Origin: Methylorubrum populi
GTDB lineage: Bacteria; Pseudomonadota; Alphaproteobacteria; Rhizobiales; Beijerinckiaceae
Reading direction: 5' to 3'
Assembly: GCF_002355515.1 (NCBI RefSeq)
Contig: NZ_AP014809.1
Coordinates: 3,372,501-3,436,500 of the forward strand
DNA length: 64,000 nt
Positions within the stretch are counted from its first letter, which is position 1. Each line of letters opens with the position of its first letter. The position numbers and the translations under genes were made by a program. This document shows positions 20,090-28,793 of this stretch, in pieces. The notes beneath the pieces are model-generated. The model had not been told where the DNA came from and searched no databases. It was given only the letters and a program-made list of their open reading frames with translations.

Positions 20090-20200
20090 TCCTCATCCTG
20101 AGCTGCCGCACAGCGGCGGAGGATCGTCCGGCGCAGGCGCGGTCACGGGAAGCTCCTTCGAGGGTGATGCTTCGCGCCGCCTTCGAAGGAACGGGTCGAG
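20090..20200. repeat. Degenerate intergenic repeat (CATCCTGAG ... CTTCGAGG type)
   Basis: Contains catcctgagctgccgc, cttcgagggtgatgcttcg and ccttcgaaggaacg. These pieces match, in my memory, a second common alphaproteobacterial intergenic element (CATCCTGAGGTGCCGCGC ... CCTCGAAGG). The arms are decayed. I see no gene or clear promoter in it. Confidence 0.4.
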
Positions 20201-20228
20201 GGATTCCGAGATCGGTGGAGCGACGTCG

Positions 20229-20465
20229 CTACCGCGGCGGTCCGGACTGGCGCCTGCGGGCAAACATCCACAGGGCCAGCACCGCGAGCGCGATCAGCAC
20301 GCTGGCCCAGACCCAGTTGAAGTCCGTCGCCGCCGCCGTCGCCGGCGCCGAACTGGAGCCCGAAGGGCCGGTTTCGGAGATCGGGGGCGCCGGATTCGTC
20401 GCCTGAGCGAGCGACGCCTGGAGGCCGGACAGCCACAGGATAAGGGTGAGGGCGGCGTATCTCAT
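20229..20465 (-). CDS. Small exported membrane-anchored protein
   Basis: 78 residues from the ATG at 20465. An N-terminal signal peptide (MRYAALTLILWLSGLQASLAQ) is followed by a Ser/Ala/Pro-rich stretch. A C-terminal membrane helix (NWVWASVLIALAVLALWMFA) and the basic tail RRRQSGPPR complete it, a layout resembling sorting-type C-terminal anchors. I do not recognise the family. It lies 43 bases downstream of the PRC-barrel gene on the same strand and may be co-transcribed with it. Confidence 0.55.
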   Translation of the reverse strand: MRYAALTLILWLSGLQASLAQATNPAPPISETGPSGSSSAPATAAATDFNWVWASVLIALAVLALWMFARRRQSGPPR

Positions 20466-20508
20466 TCGATGTGAACTCCGGTCTACGGCCGCTCCGATAC
20501 GCGGACGG

Positions 20509-21153
20509 TCAGCGCTTCGCCCTCTCGAACCGGAAGGCCGGCGCATCGTTGAGCTGCGCCCTGGTCAGGCGGAGCTCGGCGTGGATCAGATCATGGCCGG
20601 CGAGCACCGTCGCGGACTTCGCATCCGGCTTCTGCGGCTCGACCGAGCCGGTCGCCTCGGTGACGCGGCCACTGTGCTGGTTCTGCACGGCGCCCAGCAC
20701 GTCGGGGGAAACCTGCGAACCCGGCATCTTTTCCGGGCTCGCCTTGTCGGCGGCCTTCCCGCCCGGAGCGTCGTCGGCCGTGACCACCGAGCTTGCGCCG
20801 GAGGTGAGCGAGACGTCGTCGAAGTTCCAGGCCAGCTGATCGAACGACACGGCGACGTATTTCTCGCCGACACCGAGGAAGCCGCCGACGCCGATCACCA
20901 CCGCCTGGATGCGACCGCTCCCATCCACGAGCACATCCTCGATCTTGCCGACGCGGACGTGATCCGCCCCGACGACGCTGACGCCGATCACCTTGGAACC
21001 GCGCATCGTGCCGGTCTCGGGCTGCTCGATGAAGCGCGGCGCGGCCGAAGGGGCCGGCGCCGCTTCGGCGAGAACCGGAGCCGGGGCGAGCGCGAATTGC
21101 AGGACAAGGGCGGCCAGCGCGGATCGCGGGACGCTGGACATGTGGGGACGCAT
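20509..21153 (-). CDS. Exported PRC-barrel domain protein
   Basis: 214 residues from the ATG at 21153 (a second ATG at 21141 gives 210). A signal peptide (ALAALVLQFALAPAPVLAEA) is followed by a PRC-barrel (about 45-110; GTMRGSKVIGVSVVGADHVRVGKIEDVLVDGSGRIQ split over two strands, then VVIGVGGFLGVGEKYVAV). The C-terminal half is low complexity and hydrophilic. PRC-barrel proteins of this exported type are common in Methylobacterium and other Rhizobiales; the function is not known. It is separated by 67 bases from the opgG-like gene upstream on the same strand. Confidence 0.78.
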   Translation of the reverse strand: MRPHMSSVPRSALAALVLQFALAPAPVLAEAAPAPSAAPRFIEQPETGTMRGSKVIGVSVVGADHVRVGKIEDVLVDGSGRIQAVVIGVGGFLGVGEKYVAVSFDQLAWNFDDVSLTSGASSVVTADDAPGGKAADKASPEKMPGSQVSPDVLGAVQNQHSGRVTEATGSVEPQKPDAKSATVLAGHDLIHAELRLTRAQLNDAPAFRFERAKR

Positions 21154-21220
21154 CCCTGGCTCCGGGTTCGGACGTGACGTTGCCCCGATAACGGCCGGCA
21201 GACCGCCCAGTTCACCGGCC

Positions 21221-22900
21221 TCAGGCCACGGCGTTCCACGTCTCGGTGATGACCCGCCCGGCATGGGAGAGGCGCGCGCGCAGCACCGTATCCCCCGCCG
21301 GCCACGGATTCGGCGGGCGAAACTCAGCGTAGAGCCGCCAGCCACCAGTCTGCGGCACCCGCTCGGCATAGGGTTCGACCAGGGTGCCCGCACTCGCCGA
21401 GAGCGACACCTTGATGTCCGCCCTCGGGTCATCGGGCAGGCCCGGTCCCTCGAAATCGATGACGTAGAGGCGTCGCTGCGGCGAGGGCGGGTTAGTCGGG
21501 CGCAGGCGCTCGGCCGATCCGACGCGGGTCGAGACGACGCGGGCGAGGGTCGGGGCCATGGCCGATGACGGTTCGGCGCCGACCGTGGCGAGGCCGTAGG
21601 TGAGCCGAAGCGGCCTGCCGGCCTCGACGGGCACCTCCGGCACGAAGGCGGCGACGATGTTGTCGGTCGCCTCGGTGCGCGAAGGGATCTCGAACAGCCG
21701 CACCGCGCCGACACCGAAGCCGTCACTGGCGGGCGTCACCCACAGGCCCGGCCGGTCCTCGTGGCGCGCCTGCACGTCGAGATAGGCGGGGAAGCGGCGC
21801 TCCCGCTGCAGCAATCCGAAGCCTTCGAGCGGACGGGCGCGAAACGACGAGATCTGCGGCGCGGCCCGGCCATTGACGAGCGGCCGCCACAGACGGTCCC
21901 CGGGCGACTGCACCGCGAGCCCATCCGAGTCGTGGACCTGCGGGCGGAAGTCGTCGGAGGGCTCGGCACCGCGCACGCCCGGCCCGTTCTCGCCGAACAG
22001 GAACATGCTGGTGAGCGGCGCGATCCCGAGCGCCTCGATGGCGCGGCGCGGAAAAAGGGCGGTCTCCACGGCGACCGTCGAGACCACCCCCGGCGTGACG
22101 ACGAAGCGGTAGGCGCCCGCAAGGCTCGGACCGTCGAGGAGCGCGAGGATCGTGATCGACGCCGAAGCGCCGCCCGGCTCCTCGATCCAGAAGCTGGTGA
22201 AATCCGGAAACTCCTCTCCCTGCGGCAGTCCGGTATTCACCGCGATGCCCCGGGCCGAGAGGCCGTAGACCTGATCCCGGCCGCGGATGCGGAAATAGGA
22301 GGCGCCGAGGAAGACCAGAAACTCCTCGTGGGCCTGCGGCCGGCGCGTGTCGAAGCCGTGGGCGATACGGAAGCCGGCATATCCGAGTGAGGCCGGGTAA
22401 CGGCGGCCCTTCAGCGCGGGCCCGAGGTCGAACAGATCCGGGTCGTAGGCAAAGGGACGCACCCGGTCCGGCGACTGCAGGAAGATCTCCACCCGTTTGG
22501 CGTGCAGGTTGCCGCGGTGAAACGGCTGCAGCGAGAAGCGGGACCCGAGCGGGACCGTCGCCTCGGGCCGGAAGTGGATCGCCTGGAAGGCGTCGTAGTC
22601 GAGGGCGGCCAGCTCCTGCGGCAGATCGCTGCCGGGCAGGCGGTAGGGCTCGGCCGCCAGCCGCTCGGCCCGCTGTGCCAACGCCTCGAACGTGATCGGG
22701 CGCAGCTCGGAGCTGCCCGGCGAGGAGGCGCTTTCCGTGGTTTGAGCCATCGTTCTGGCTGTATTCAGGTCGAAAAGGCCAGAAACGCTCAAGCCGGCCG
22801 AACCGGCAAGAGCACCACGAACAGCGCCCCGCACGAGGGCGCGCCGCGAAACGCCGTTCGCCTCGGGCGCCTCGTTCTCAGCGTCCGACGGTCCAGCCAT
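21221..22900 (-). CDS. opgG: Periplasmic glucan biosynthesis protein (OpgG/OpgD, MdoG family)
   Basis: 559 residues. A Tat signal is evident (SRRALVRGAVRGALAGSAGLS at about 18-38), as in E. coli OpgD. Family blocks include FLGASYFRIRGRDQVYGLSARG, EFPDFTSFWIEEP, GIAPLTSMFLFGENG, EGFGLLQRERRF and ATDNIVAAFVPE. It acts in the periplasm on the nascent glucan made by OpgH. Because of the Tat motif it could be called OpgD; the symbol is tentative. The gene is divergent from opgH with only about 20-35 bases between the starts, instead of the usual opgGH operon. Confidence 0.88.
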   Translation of the reverse strand: MAGPSDAENEAPEANGVSRRALVRGAVRGALAGSAGLSVSGLFDLNTARTMAQTTESASSPGSSELRPITFEALAQRAERLAAEPYRLPGSDLPQELAALDYDAFQAIHFRPEATVPLGSRFSLQPFHRGNLHAKRVEIFLQSPDRVRPFAYDPDLFDLGPALKGRRYPASLGYAGFRIAHGFDTRRPQAHEEFLVFLGASYFRIRGRDQVYGLSARGIAVNTGLPQGEEFPDFTSFWIEEPGGASASITILALLDGPSLAGAYRFVVTPGVVSTVAVETALFPRRAIEALGIAPLTSMFLFGENGPGVRGAEPSDDFRPQVHDSDGLAVQSPGDRLWRPLVNGRAAPQISSFRARPLEGFGLLQRERRFPAYLDVQARHEDRPGLWVTPASDGFGVGAVRLFEIPSRTEATDNIVAAFVPEVPVEAGRPLRLTYGLATVGAEPSSAMAPTLARVVSTRVGSAERLRPTNPPSPQRRLYVIDFEGPGLPDDPRADIKVSLSASAGTLVEPYAERVPQTGGWRLYAEFRPPNPWPAGDTVLRARLSHAGRVITETWNAVA

Positions 22901-22919
22901 CCGTCCATCCCTCCCGCGA

Positions 22920-24866
22920 GTGTCGACGTCGATCATGTCCAGCCCAGACTTGCCGCAGGCGGAACGCTCCGTCGAGACGGGGGCCGGGGGTGAAACCCAC
23001 CCGAGGGGTGTGGGCCCCGCACCGCGGCCGACGTCGTTCCGGTTGCGCCGCCTTGCCCTTGCCGGCCCGACGCTCGCCACCGCCGCCGCCATCGCCGCCC
23101 TGGCGATCGCCGCCTACGGCCTGCCGGAGACGTGGCTCGGCCGCACGGTGCTCGGCCTCTTCGTGGTGCTGATGGCGTGGCAGTCCTTCACCGCCTGGCA
23201 GTATCTCTACGGACTGATCGCCGCGCTGATGGGCGACCGCGCCCTCTCGCCGCTGGAGCGGCGCGCCGCGACGATCTCCACCCGCCCCACGGGCCTCAGC
23301 CGCACGGCCGCGGTGGTGGCGATCCACGCCGAGGATCCGATCGCGGTGTTCTCGGCGATCCGGGTCATGGCCCGCTCGCTCCAGCGCGAGGGCGGCGACG
23401 GCTCGGACATCGACATCTTCGTCCTTTCCGACACGCGCGAGGGCGCGATCAGCGCCGTCGAGGAGCACGAATTCGCCCGCATCGAGGCGTGGAGCCGGCG
23501 CGAGGGCCGCGGCATGCCCCGCATCCGCTACCGCCGTCGGACCGAGAACACGGGCCGCAAAGCCGGCAACATCGCTGAGTTCTGCCGGACCTACGGGCAT
23601 GAATACGACTTCATGATCGTGCTCGACGCCGACAGCCTGATGACCGGCGCCGCCATGCGCCGGCTCGCCCGGCTGATGGAGGAGAACCCGCGCACCGGCC
23701 TGATCCAGACGGTCTCCTACGCCGCCGGCCGGGACACCCTGTTCGCGCGGATCCAGCAATTCGCCGTGCGCCTCTACGCGCCGCTCTCCCTGCGCTGCCT
23801 GGAGACGTGGCAGGGTCCGGACGGCTCCTACTGGGGCCACAACGCGATCCTGCGCATCGAAGCCTTCGCCAACAATGCCGAACTGCCCGTGCTCTCGGGC
23901 AAGCCGCCGCTCGGGGGCGAGATCCTCTGTCATGACATCGTCGAGGGGGCGCTGCTGCGCCGGGCCGGCTGGGAGGTGCGCCTGCTGCCGGAGATGGGCG
24001 GCACGTGGGAGGAGATGCCGACCAACCTCATCGATCTGCTCGGGCGTGAGCGGCGCTGGTGCCAGGGCAACCTTCAGCATATCCGCGTGCTGCCGTGGAA
24101 GGGCCTGCCGGGCGCGAGCCGCTGGCATCTCGGCGTCGGCATCCTCGGCTACTGCGTCTACCCGCTCTGGATCGCCTTCCTGGCGCTCGGCACGTGGCAG
24201 GCGGTGCGCTCCGGCGAGCTCGGACTGATCGGCTACGGCCTTGATGGCGACAATGCCGCCGCCTGGGCACTGGCCGCGCTCGTGATCGCGACCATGGCGC
24301 TGCCGAAGCTCTTGAGCCTCGGTTACGTCCTCGCCTCGCCCCGGCGCCGGGCGGATTTCGGCGGCACCCGCTCGCTCATCGTCAGCGCGGCGCTCGAACA
24401 GGCGATCTGGGTTCTGCTCTGGCCGGTGATGGCGCTGTTCGCGGCCGGCGCCGTGGTCACGACCCTGTTCGGCCGGGTGGTGCGCTGGGACGCGCAATCC
24501 CGCGACGACCGCAGCGTGCCGTGGGGCGAGGCTTTCCGCCTGCAGAGCGACGCGGTGGCCGCGGGCGGCGCGCTGGCGGTGCTGCTCGCCTTCGGCAGCC
24601 CCTGGCTCGCCCTCTGGATGGCCCCGATCGCCTTCGCCCTGCTGACGAGCCCGGTTCAGAGCGTGCTCACCAGCAGCACCCGCCTCGGCCTCGGCTCGAA
24701 GGCGCGCGGCCTGTTCCTGACCGAGGACGACACGCGCCCCGCGCCTGAACTGCTCGAACTGCACCACGGCCGCACGGCCGGCACCGAGCCGGCGGCGATC
24801 GCCGGCGCGCCCTCGCCGTGGCTGTCCGTCGCCATCGACGAGGCCGGTGCGCCGACGCTGCGCTGA
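22920..24866 (+). CDS. opgH: Glucan biosynthesis glucosyltransferase OpgH (MdoH)
   Basis: 648 residues from the GTG at 22920; the ATG at 22935 is an equally possible start. An inner-membrane family-2 glycosyltransferase with membrane helices at about 45-75 and 80-105. The cytoplasmic catalytic domain has IFVLSDTREG, the DxD motif VLDADSLM, the acceptor region LGGEILCHDIVEGALL and the Q-x-x-RW-like RERRWCQGNLQH. Four or more C-terminal helices follow. It polymerises UDP-glucose into the linear glucan backbone. It is shorter than E. coli OpgH (847) but near the length of alphaproteobacterial forms. Confidence 0.92.
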   Translation: MSTSIMSSPDLPQAERSVETGAGGETHPRGVGPAPRPTSFRLRRLALAGPTLATAAAIAALAIAAYGLPETWLGRTVLGLFVVLMAWQSFTAWQYLYGLIAALMGDRALSPLERRAATISTRPTGLSRTAAVVAIHAEDPIAVFSAIRVMARSLQREGGDGSDIDIFVLSDTREGAISAVEEHEFARIEAWSRREGRGMPRIRYRRRTENTGRKAGNIAEFCRTYGHEYDFMIVLDADSLMTGAAMRRLARLMEENPRTGLIQTVSYAAGRDTLFARIQQFAVRLYAPLSLRCLETWQGPDGSYWGHNAILRIEAFANNAELPVLSGKPPLGGEILCHDIVEGALLRRAGWEVRLLPEMGGTWEEMPTNLIDLLGRERRWCQGNLQHIRVLPWKGLPGASRWHLGVGILGYCVYPLWIAFLALGTWQAVRSGELGLIGYGLDGDNAAAWALAALVIATMALPKLLSLGYVLASPRRRADFGGTRSLIVSAALEQAIWVLLWPVMALFAAGAVVTTLFGRVVRWDAQSRDDRSVPWGEAFRLQSDAVAAGGALAVLLAFGSPWLALWMAPIAFALLTSPVQSVLTSSTRLGLGSKARGLFLTEDDTRPAPELLELHHGRTAGTEPAAIAGAPSPWLSVAIDEAGAPTLR

Positions 24867-24869
24867 GCC

Positions 24870-24886
24870 CCGGCCCGCCGGGCCGG
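24870..24886. terminator. GC-rich hairpin between convergent genes
   Basis: A 7-bp stem, cCGGCCC / GGGCCGg, with a 3-base loop in the 24-base gap between opgH and the converging small gene. There is no T-run, so terminator function is a guess. Confidence 0.35.
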
Positions 24887-24890
24887 CCCG

Positions 24891-25352
24891 CTACTTGCCC
24901 TCCAGCACTTCGATCGGGTTGGTGCGCTGAGTCGGCGCCGGCTCGCGGGTGAGGCTGCTCCCGGTCTTTCGCCCGCCGCCCGACGCCCCGCCGACATCGG
25001 AGGTGGCGGGCTGGTCCGAGGACGGCTGCGTCGGTACCGTGCCGCTGGCGAGTTCAAGGCAGGTCAGCAACTCCACATAGGACGGGAAGCCGCCGGCCTC
25101 GAATTGCTGCGTACACTGCGACTTGGCGGAGGTCGGAAACTGGCTCCAGCGCTTCCTCAGATCCGCCTCGGCGCCGCGCTCGGAATTGAGGCAGGCATCC
25201 TTGCTGGGGTTGTCGCTGAGGGTCTTCTGAACCCGCTCCGCCGACTTGCAGGTCGCCTCGACGTCGAGTTTGGGCGGCCCGTCGGCGGCCCGGGCCGCGC
25301 CGGCGGCGAGGCAGAGCGCGAACGCGGGCAGAAGGAGCGTGCGGTTGAGCAT
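24891..25352 (-). CDS. Exported hypothetical protein
   Basis: 153 residues. A clear signal peptide (LLLPAFALCLAAGAARA) leads to a mature part with four to five cysteines (TCKSAERV, DACLNSERG, SQCTQQF, LLTCLELA) that could form disulfides. The C-terminal tail is rich in Ser, Thr, Gly and Pro. The helical CxxxxxR spacing resembles small periplasmic proteins common in Rhizobiales, but I cannot name the family. It converges on opgH and is followed upstream by a separate gene; no operon partner is evident. Confidence 0.65.
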   Translation of the reverse strand: MLNRTLLLPAFALCLAAGAARAADGPPKLDVEATCKSAERVQKTLSDNPSKDACLNSERGAEADLRKRWSQFPTSAKSQCTQQFEAGGFPSYVELLTCLELASGTVPTQPSSDQPATSDVGGASGGGRKTGSSLTREPAPTQRTNPIEVLEGK

Positions 25353-25444
25353 GGCGGGTCGCGTCGCGGGTTCGAGGCTTTTCGACCCGACAACGCGCGG
25401 CGCCCGTAACCGCGCACACTCTATCCACAAAAAATCTGAAGGCG

Positions 25445-26686
25445 TCAGGCGCTCCGGTGATCGCTCTCCCCGTGCGCGCCCGCCAGGGCCGCGTCGAGGT
25501 CGCGGAACAGGTCGTCCGGGTCCTCGATCCCGGTGGAGAGGCGCAGCAGGTCGGGCGGGCAGGGGGTTCCCGGCCCCTCCACCGAGGCGCGGTGCTCGAT
25601 CAGGCTCTCCACGCCGCCGAGCGAGGTCGCCCGCTTCCAGAGCTTCACGCGGGCAGCCGTCTCGATCGCCGCCGCCTCGCCGCCGGCCACGCGGATCGAC
25701 AGCATGTAGCCGAATCCGCCCTCCATCTGGCGCGCGGCCACCGCGTGGCCCGGATGGTCGGGCAGGCCTGGATAGAGCACGGCGCTCACCCGCGGGTGCC
25801 GCGACAGGCGCTCGGCGAGGCGCAGCGCTCCCGCGCTCTGGGCGGCGGCGCGCAGCGGCAGCGTGCGCAGGCCCCGCATCAGCAGATAGGCCTCGAACGG
25901 CCCGAGGATCGCGCCCCAGCCACCGCGGATCGCCGTGAGGCGGTCCCAGAACGCATCCTGCCGCGCGCCGGCCAGGACGCCCGCCACCACGTCGGAATGG
26001 CCGTTCAGGATCTTGGTGGCCGAGTGCATCACGATGTCGGCCCCGAGCGTCAGCGGCCGGGTCAGGATCGGGCTCGCCGCGGTGGAATCGACCGCGACGC
26101 GGGCTCCGGCGGCGCGGGCGATCTCGGCGACGCGAGCGATGTCGGTGACCGTGCAGAGCGGGTTGCCCGGCGTCTCGATCCAGACGAGCCGGGTCTTGCC
26201 GGGCCGGATCGCGGCGCGCACCGCCTCCGGATCCTCCATCGCGACGAAATCGACGGCGAGGTCGAGGCGCGGCGCCTCCTGCCGCAACCAGCGGCGCAGG
26301 CCCCAGTACATGACCTGCGGCGCGATCACGTGTTCGCCGCGCTCCAGGGCGCAGAACACCGCCGCCGCCGCCGCCATGCCGGAGCCGAACAGCATCGCGC
26401 CGGCCTCCGCCCGTTCGAGGGCCGCGATGACGTCCTCCGCCTCCCGCGTCGTCGCGTTGTCGGGACGGGCGTAGGAAAAGCCGGAGCGGTAGGCGTTGTC
26501 GGGATCACGCAGATAGGTGGTCGACAGATGGAGCGGCGGCACCACCGCCCGCGTCACCGGCTCGATCCGGCCGAGCGCCTGCGCGGCGAGCGTGCGCGGG
26601 CTCCATGCCTCGGGCGAGAGTTCGGGCGAGGCCCCGTGCGGTGCGGCTGCATCGGATTGGCCGTGAGGCGCGTTGGACCGGCTCAT
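25445..26686 (-). CDS. Cys/Met metabolism PLP-dependent lyase (MetC/MetB family)
   Basis: 413 residues. PLP lysine Lys225 in VMHSATKILNGHSDV; substrate/PLP motifs YARPDNATTREAED (72-85), FGSGMAAAAAV (100-110) and ETPGNPLC (171-178) are all present. The enzyme acts on cystathionine or O-acylhomoserine in the cytoplasm. Lyase versus synthase cannot be decided by eye; PTTR of the family is NATTR here, and the first 30 residues are an unusual acidic, Pro-rich extension. It is transcribed divergently from tspO and has no methionine-biosynthesis neighbours. Confidence 0.85.
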   Translation of the reverse strand: MSRSNAPHGQSDAAAPHGASPELSPEAWSPRTLAAQALGRIEPVTRAVVPPLHLSTTYLRDPDNAYRSGFSYARPDNATTREAEDVIAALERAEAGAMLFGSGMAAAAAVFCALERGEHVIAPQVMYWGLRRWLRQEAPRLDLAVDFVAMEDPEAVRAAIRPGKTRLVWIETPGNPLCTVTDIARVAEIARAAGARVAVDSTAASPILTRPLTLGADIVMHSATKILNGHSDVVAGVLAGARQDAFWDRLTAIRGGWGAILGPFEAYLLMRGLRTLPLRAAAQSAGALRLAERLSRHPRVSAVLYPGLPDHPGHAVAARQMEGGFGYMLSIRVAGGEAAAIETAARVKLWKRATSLGGVESLIEHRASVEGPGTPCPPDLLRLSTGIEDPDDLFRDLDAALAGAHGESDHRSA

Positions 26687-26782
26687 CGGTTTCCTCGCTC
26701 AAGATCCGTTCGGATGCCGACTTGAGCGAATCCGCCGGACCGGGCAAGGCGGTGAAACGAGCGACGGAGCGTAGCGCAGCGC

Positions 26783-27298
26783 ATGAGCGCCCTGGACATT
26801 CCCGAACGGCCGGCCCTGCCGCCGATCCCGCGGCTCGCCGCCGCGATCCTCCCGGTCGCGCTGGTGACGGCGGTGGGCACGCTGTCCACCGGCTCGAACA
26901 TCGAGGAGTGGTACACGACGATCCGCAAGCCGGCCTTCAACCCGCCGAACTGGGTGTTCCCGCTGGCCTGGACGCTTCTCTACACGCTGATCGCGATCTC
27001 GCTCTGGCGCCTGCTCGGCGCCCGCCCGGTGCCGGGGCCGGCGCGGAAGGCGTGGTGGCTGGCGCTCGCGGCGTTTGCCGCCCAGCTCATCCTCAACGCC
27101 GCCTGGACGCCGGTCTTCTTCGCCGCCCACCAGCTCGGCCTCGCGCTGATCGTCGCGCTGGCGATGCTGATCATGATCCTGTGGACGATTCGCCTGTCCT
27201 GGCGCTTCGACCGCGCCGCGGCGTGGCTACTTGTGCCCTACGCCGCCTGGGTCGCCTTCGCCTGCCTGCTCAATGGCACGATCTGGCAGATGAACTGA
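26783..27298 (+). CDS. tspO: TspO/MBR family tryptophan-rich sensory protein
   Basis: 171 residues, five membrane helices. The family signature is present at about 42-66: WYTTIRKPAFNPPNWVFPLAW, with the cytosolic loop, plus NAAWTPVFFAAHQLGLAL and LPY-like LLVPYAAWVAFACLLN. TspO binds porphyrins and related compounds in the outer or inner membrane and represses tetrapyrrole/pigment genes in photosynthetic alphaproteobacteria. In Methylobacterium, which makes bacteriochlorophyll, such a role is plausible, but nothing in this neighbourhood proves it. Confidence 0.92.
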   Translation: MSALDIPERPALPPIPRLAAAILPVALVTAVGTLSTGSNIEEWYTTIRKPAFNPPNWVFPLAWTLLYTLIAISLWRLLGARPVPGPARKAWWLALAAFAAQLILNAAWTPVFFAAHQLGLALIVALAMLIMILWTIRLSWRFDRAAAWLLVPYAAWVAFACLLNGTIWQMN

Positions 27299-27378
27299 GG
27301 CTCGGGGCGCGCCCGACCGTTCGTCGGAAGACGCGATCGTCCGATCGAAAAGGTCGGAGATCCGTCCTTGAAACGGGT

Positions 27379-28776
27379 TCAGACCCGCAGAACCTTGCCT
27401 GGGTTGAGCAAGCCCTCGGGATCGAGCGCGCGCTTCAGACGATAGGCCAGAGCCATCTCTTCGGGCCGGCGGCGGCGCGCCAGCTCTTCCACGCGGTACT
27501 GGCCGATGCCGTGCTCGGCGGAGATGCTGCCCGCGAAGCGGTCGACCACGTCGTGCACGAGGCGGTTGATCGCGGCGCCGTCATGCTCCGGCCCGACCAA
27601 CACGTTGTAGTGCAGGTTGCCGTCGCCCATGTGCCCGAACACGTTCGGAACGGTGCCGGGTGCCCCCTCGGCGAGCGCCCGGTCGGCGGCCTCCAGGAAG
27701 GCGGGGATCGCCGGGATCGGCACAGAGACGTCGTGCTTGACCGACTTGCCCTGATGCGCCTCGCACTCGGTGATGCGCTCGCGCAGGGACCATAGGCCGG
27801 CGGCCTGCGCCTTCGATTCGGCAAGCACGCCGTCCACGGCATCGCCCCGCTCCAGAGCCTCGCCGAGCGTCCCCTCGACCGCGTCCCGCAGACCCGCAAG
27901 GCTCGACCCCGCCTCGAGCAAGACGCACCAGGGGGAGGGGGGCAGCGGGCCCGTCAGGCCGGCATAGCGCTCCAAGAGATCGAAGGAGCAGCGCGAGATC
28001 AGCTCGAAGGCCTGGATCGTATCGCCGAGGCCGTCCTGCGCGGCGGACAGGATGCGCAAAGCCGCCTCCGGGTCCGGCACCGCCAGCAGGGCGGTTTCGG
28101 TGTAGCGCGGCCGCGGCACGAGGCGGAGCACCGCCGCCGTGACGATGCCGAGCGTACCCTCGCTGCCGATGAAGAGCTGCTTCCAGTCGTAGCCCGCATT
28201 GTCCTTGCGCAGCGAGCGCAGGCCATCGACGATGCTGCCGTCGGCGAGCACGACCTCGAGACCGAGCACGAGGCTTCGGGTCATGCCGTAGCGCAGCACG
28301 TTGATGCCGCCGGCATTGGTGGCGATCATGCCGCCGACCATGGCCGAGCCTTCCGCGCCGTAGCTCACCGGAAACAGCCGCCCGGCGGCCTCCGCCGCGG
28401 CTTGCGCCGCCTGCACCACGCAGCCCGCCTCGACCTCCATGGTGAGTCCGACCGGATCGACCGCGCGCACCGCATTCATCCGCGCCAGCGAAAGCACGAT
28501 CTGGCGGCCCGATGCGTCGGGCGTAGCCCCGCCAGCCAGCCCGGTATGGCCGCCCTGCGGCACCAGGGCGATGCCGGCCTCGCGGCACAGCCTGACCACG
28601 GAACCAACCTGCTCCGTGCTCGACGGCCGCGCGACGGCGGCGGGCCGGCCGGGAAACAGGCGGCGCCAGTCGATGCCGAAGGGCGCGCAATCAGCCTCGT
28701 CCGTCAGGAGGCCGCCCGGTCCCAGCTGGGCTTCGAGCCGGGCGAGAAGGTCGGACGGCAGGCCGGTCGCGCTCAT
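27379..28776 (-). CDS. FAD-linked D-2-hydroxy acid dehydrogenase (probable D-2-hydroxyglutarate dehydrogenase)
   Basis: 465 residues from the ATG at 28776; a TTG at 28785 closer to the AAGGA motif is the alternative. N-terminal FAD-binding PCMH domain (VPQGGHTGLAGGATP near 75-90; PVSYGAEGSAMVGGMIATNAG) and FAD-oxidase C domain (NVFGHMGDGNLHYNVLVGP and SAEHGIGQYRVEELA near the C terminus). The family includes GlcD, D-lactate and D-2-hydroxyglutarate dehydrogenases. It starts within 20 bases of the serA stop. SerA is known to reduce 2-oxoglutarate to D-2-hydroxyglutarate, and this enzyme probably reoxidises it, pulling the serine pathway forward. Confidence 0.85.
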   Translation of the reverse strand: MSATGLPSDLLARLEAQLGPGGLLTDEADCAPFGIDWRRLFPGRPAAVARPSSTEQVGSVVRLCREAGIALVPQGGHTGLAGGATPDASGRQIVLSLARMNAVRAVDPVGLTMEVEAGCVVQAAQAAAEAAGRLFPVSYGAEGSAMVGGMIATNAGGINVLRYGMTRSLVLGLEVVLADGSIVDGLRSLRKDNAGYDWKQLFIGSEGTLGIVTAAVLRLVPRPRYTETALLAVPDPEAALRILSAAQDGLGDTIQAFELISRCSFDLLERYAGLTGPLPPSPWCVLLEAGSSLAGLRDAVEGTLGEALERGDAVDGVLAESKAQAAGLWSLRERITECEAHQGKSVKHDVSVPIPAIPAFLEAADRALAEGAPGTVPNVFGHMGDGNLHYNVLVGPEHDGAAINRLVHDVVDRFAGSISAEHGIGQYRVEELARRRRPEEMALAYRLKRALDPEGLLNPGKVLRV

Positions 28777-28793
28777 GGCTTGCAAAGGATCCT

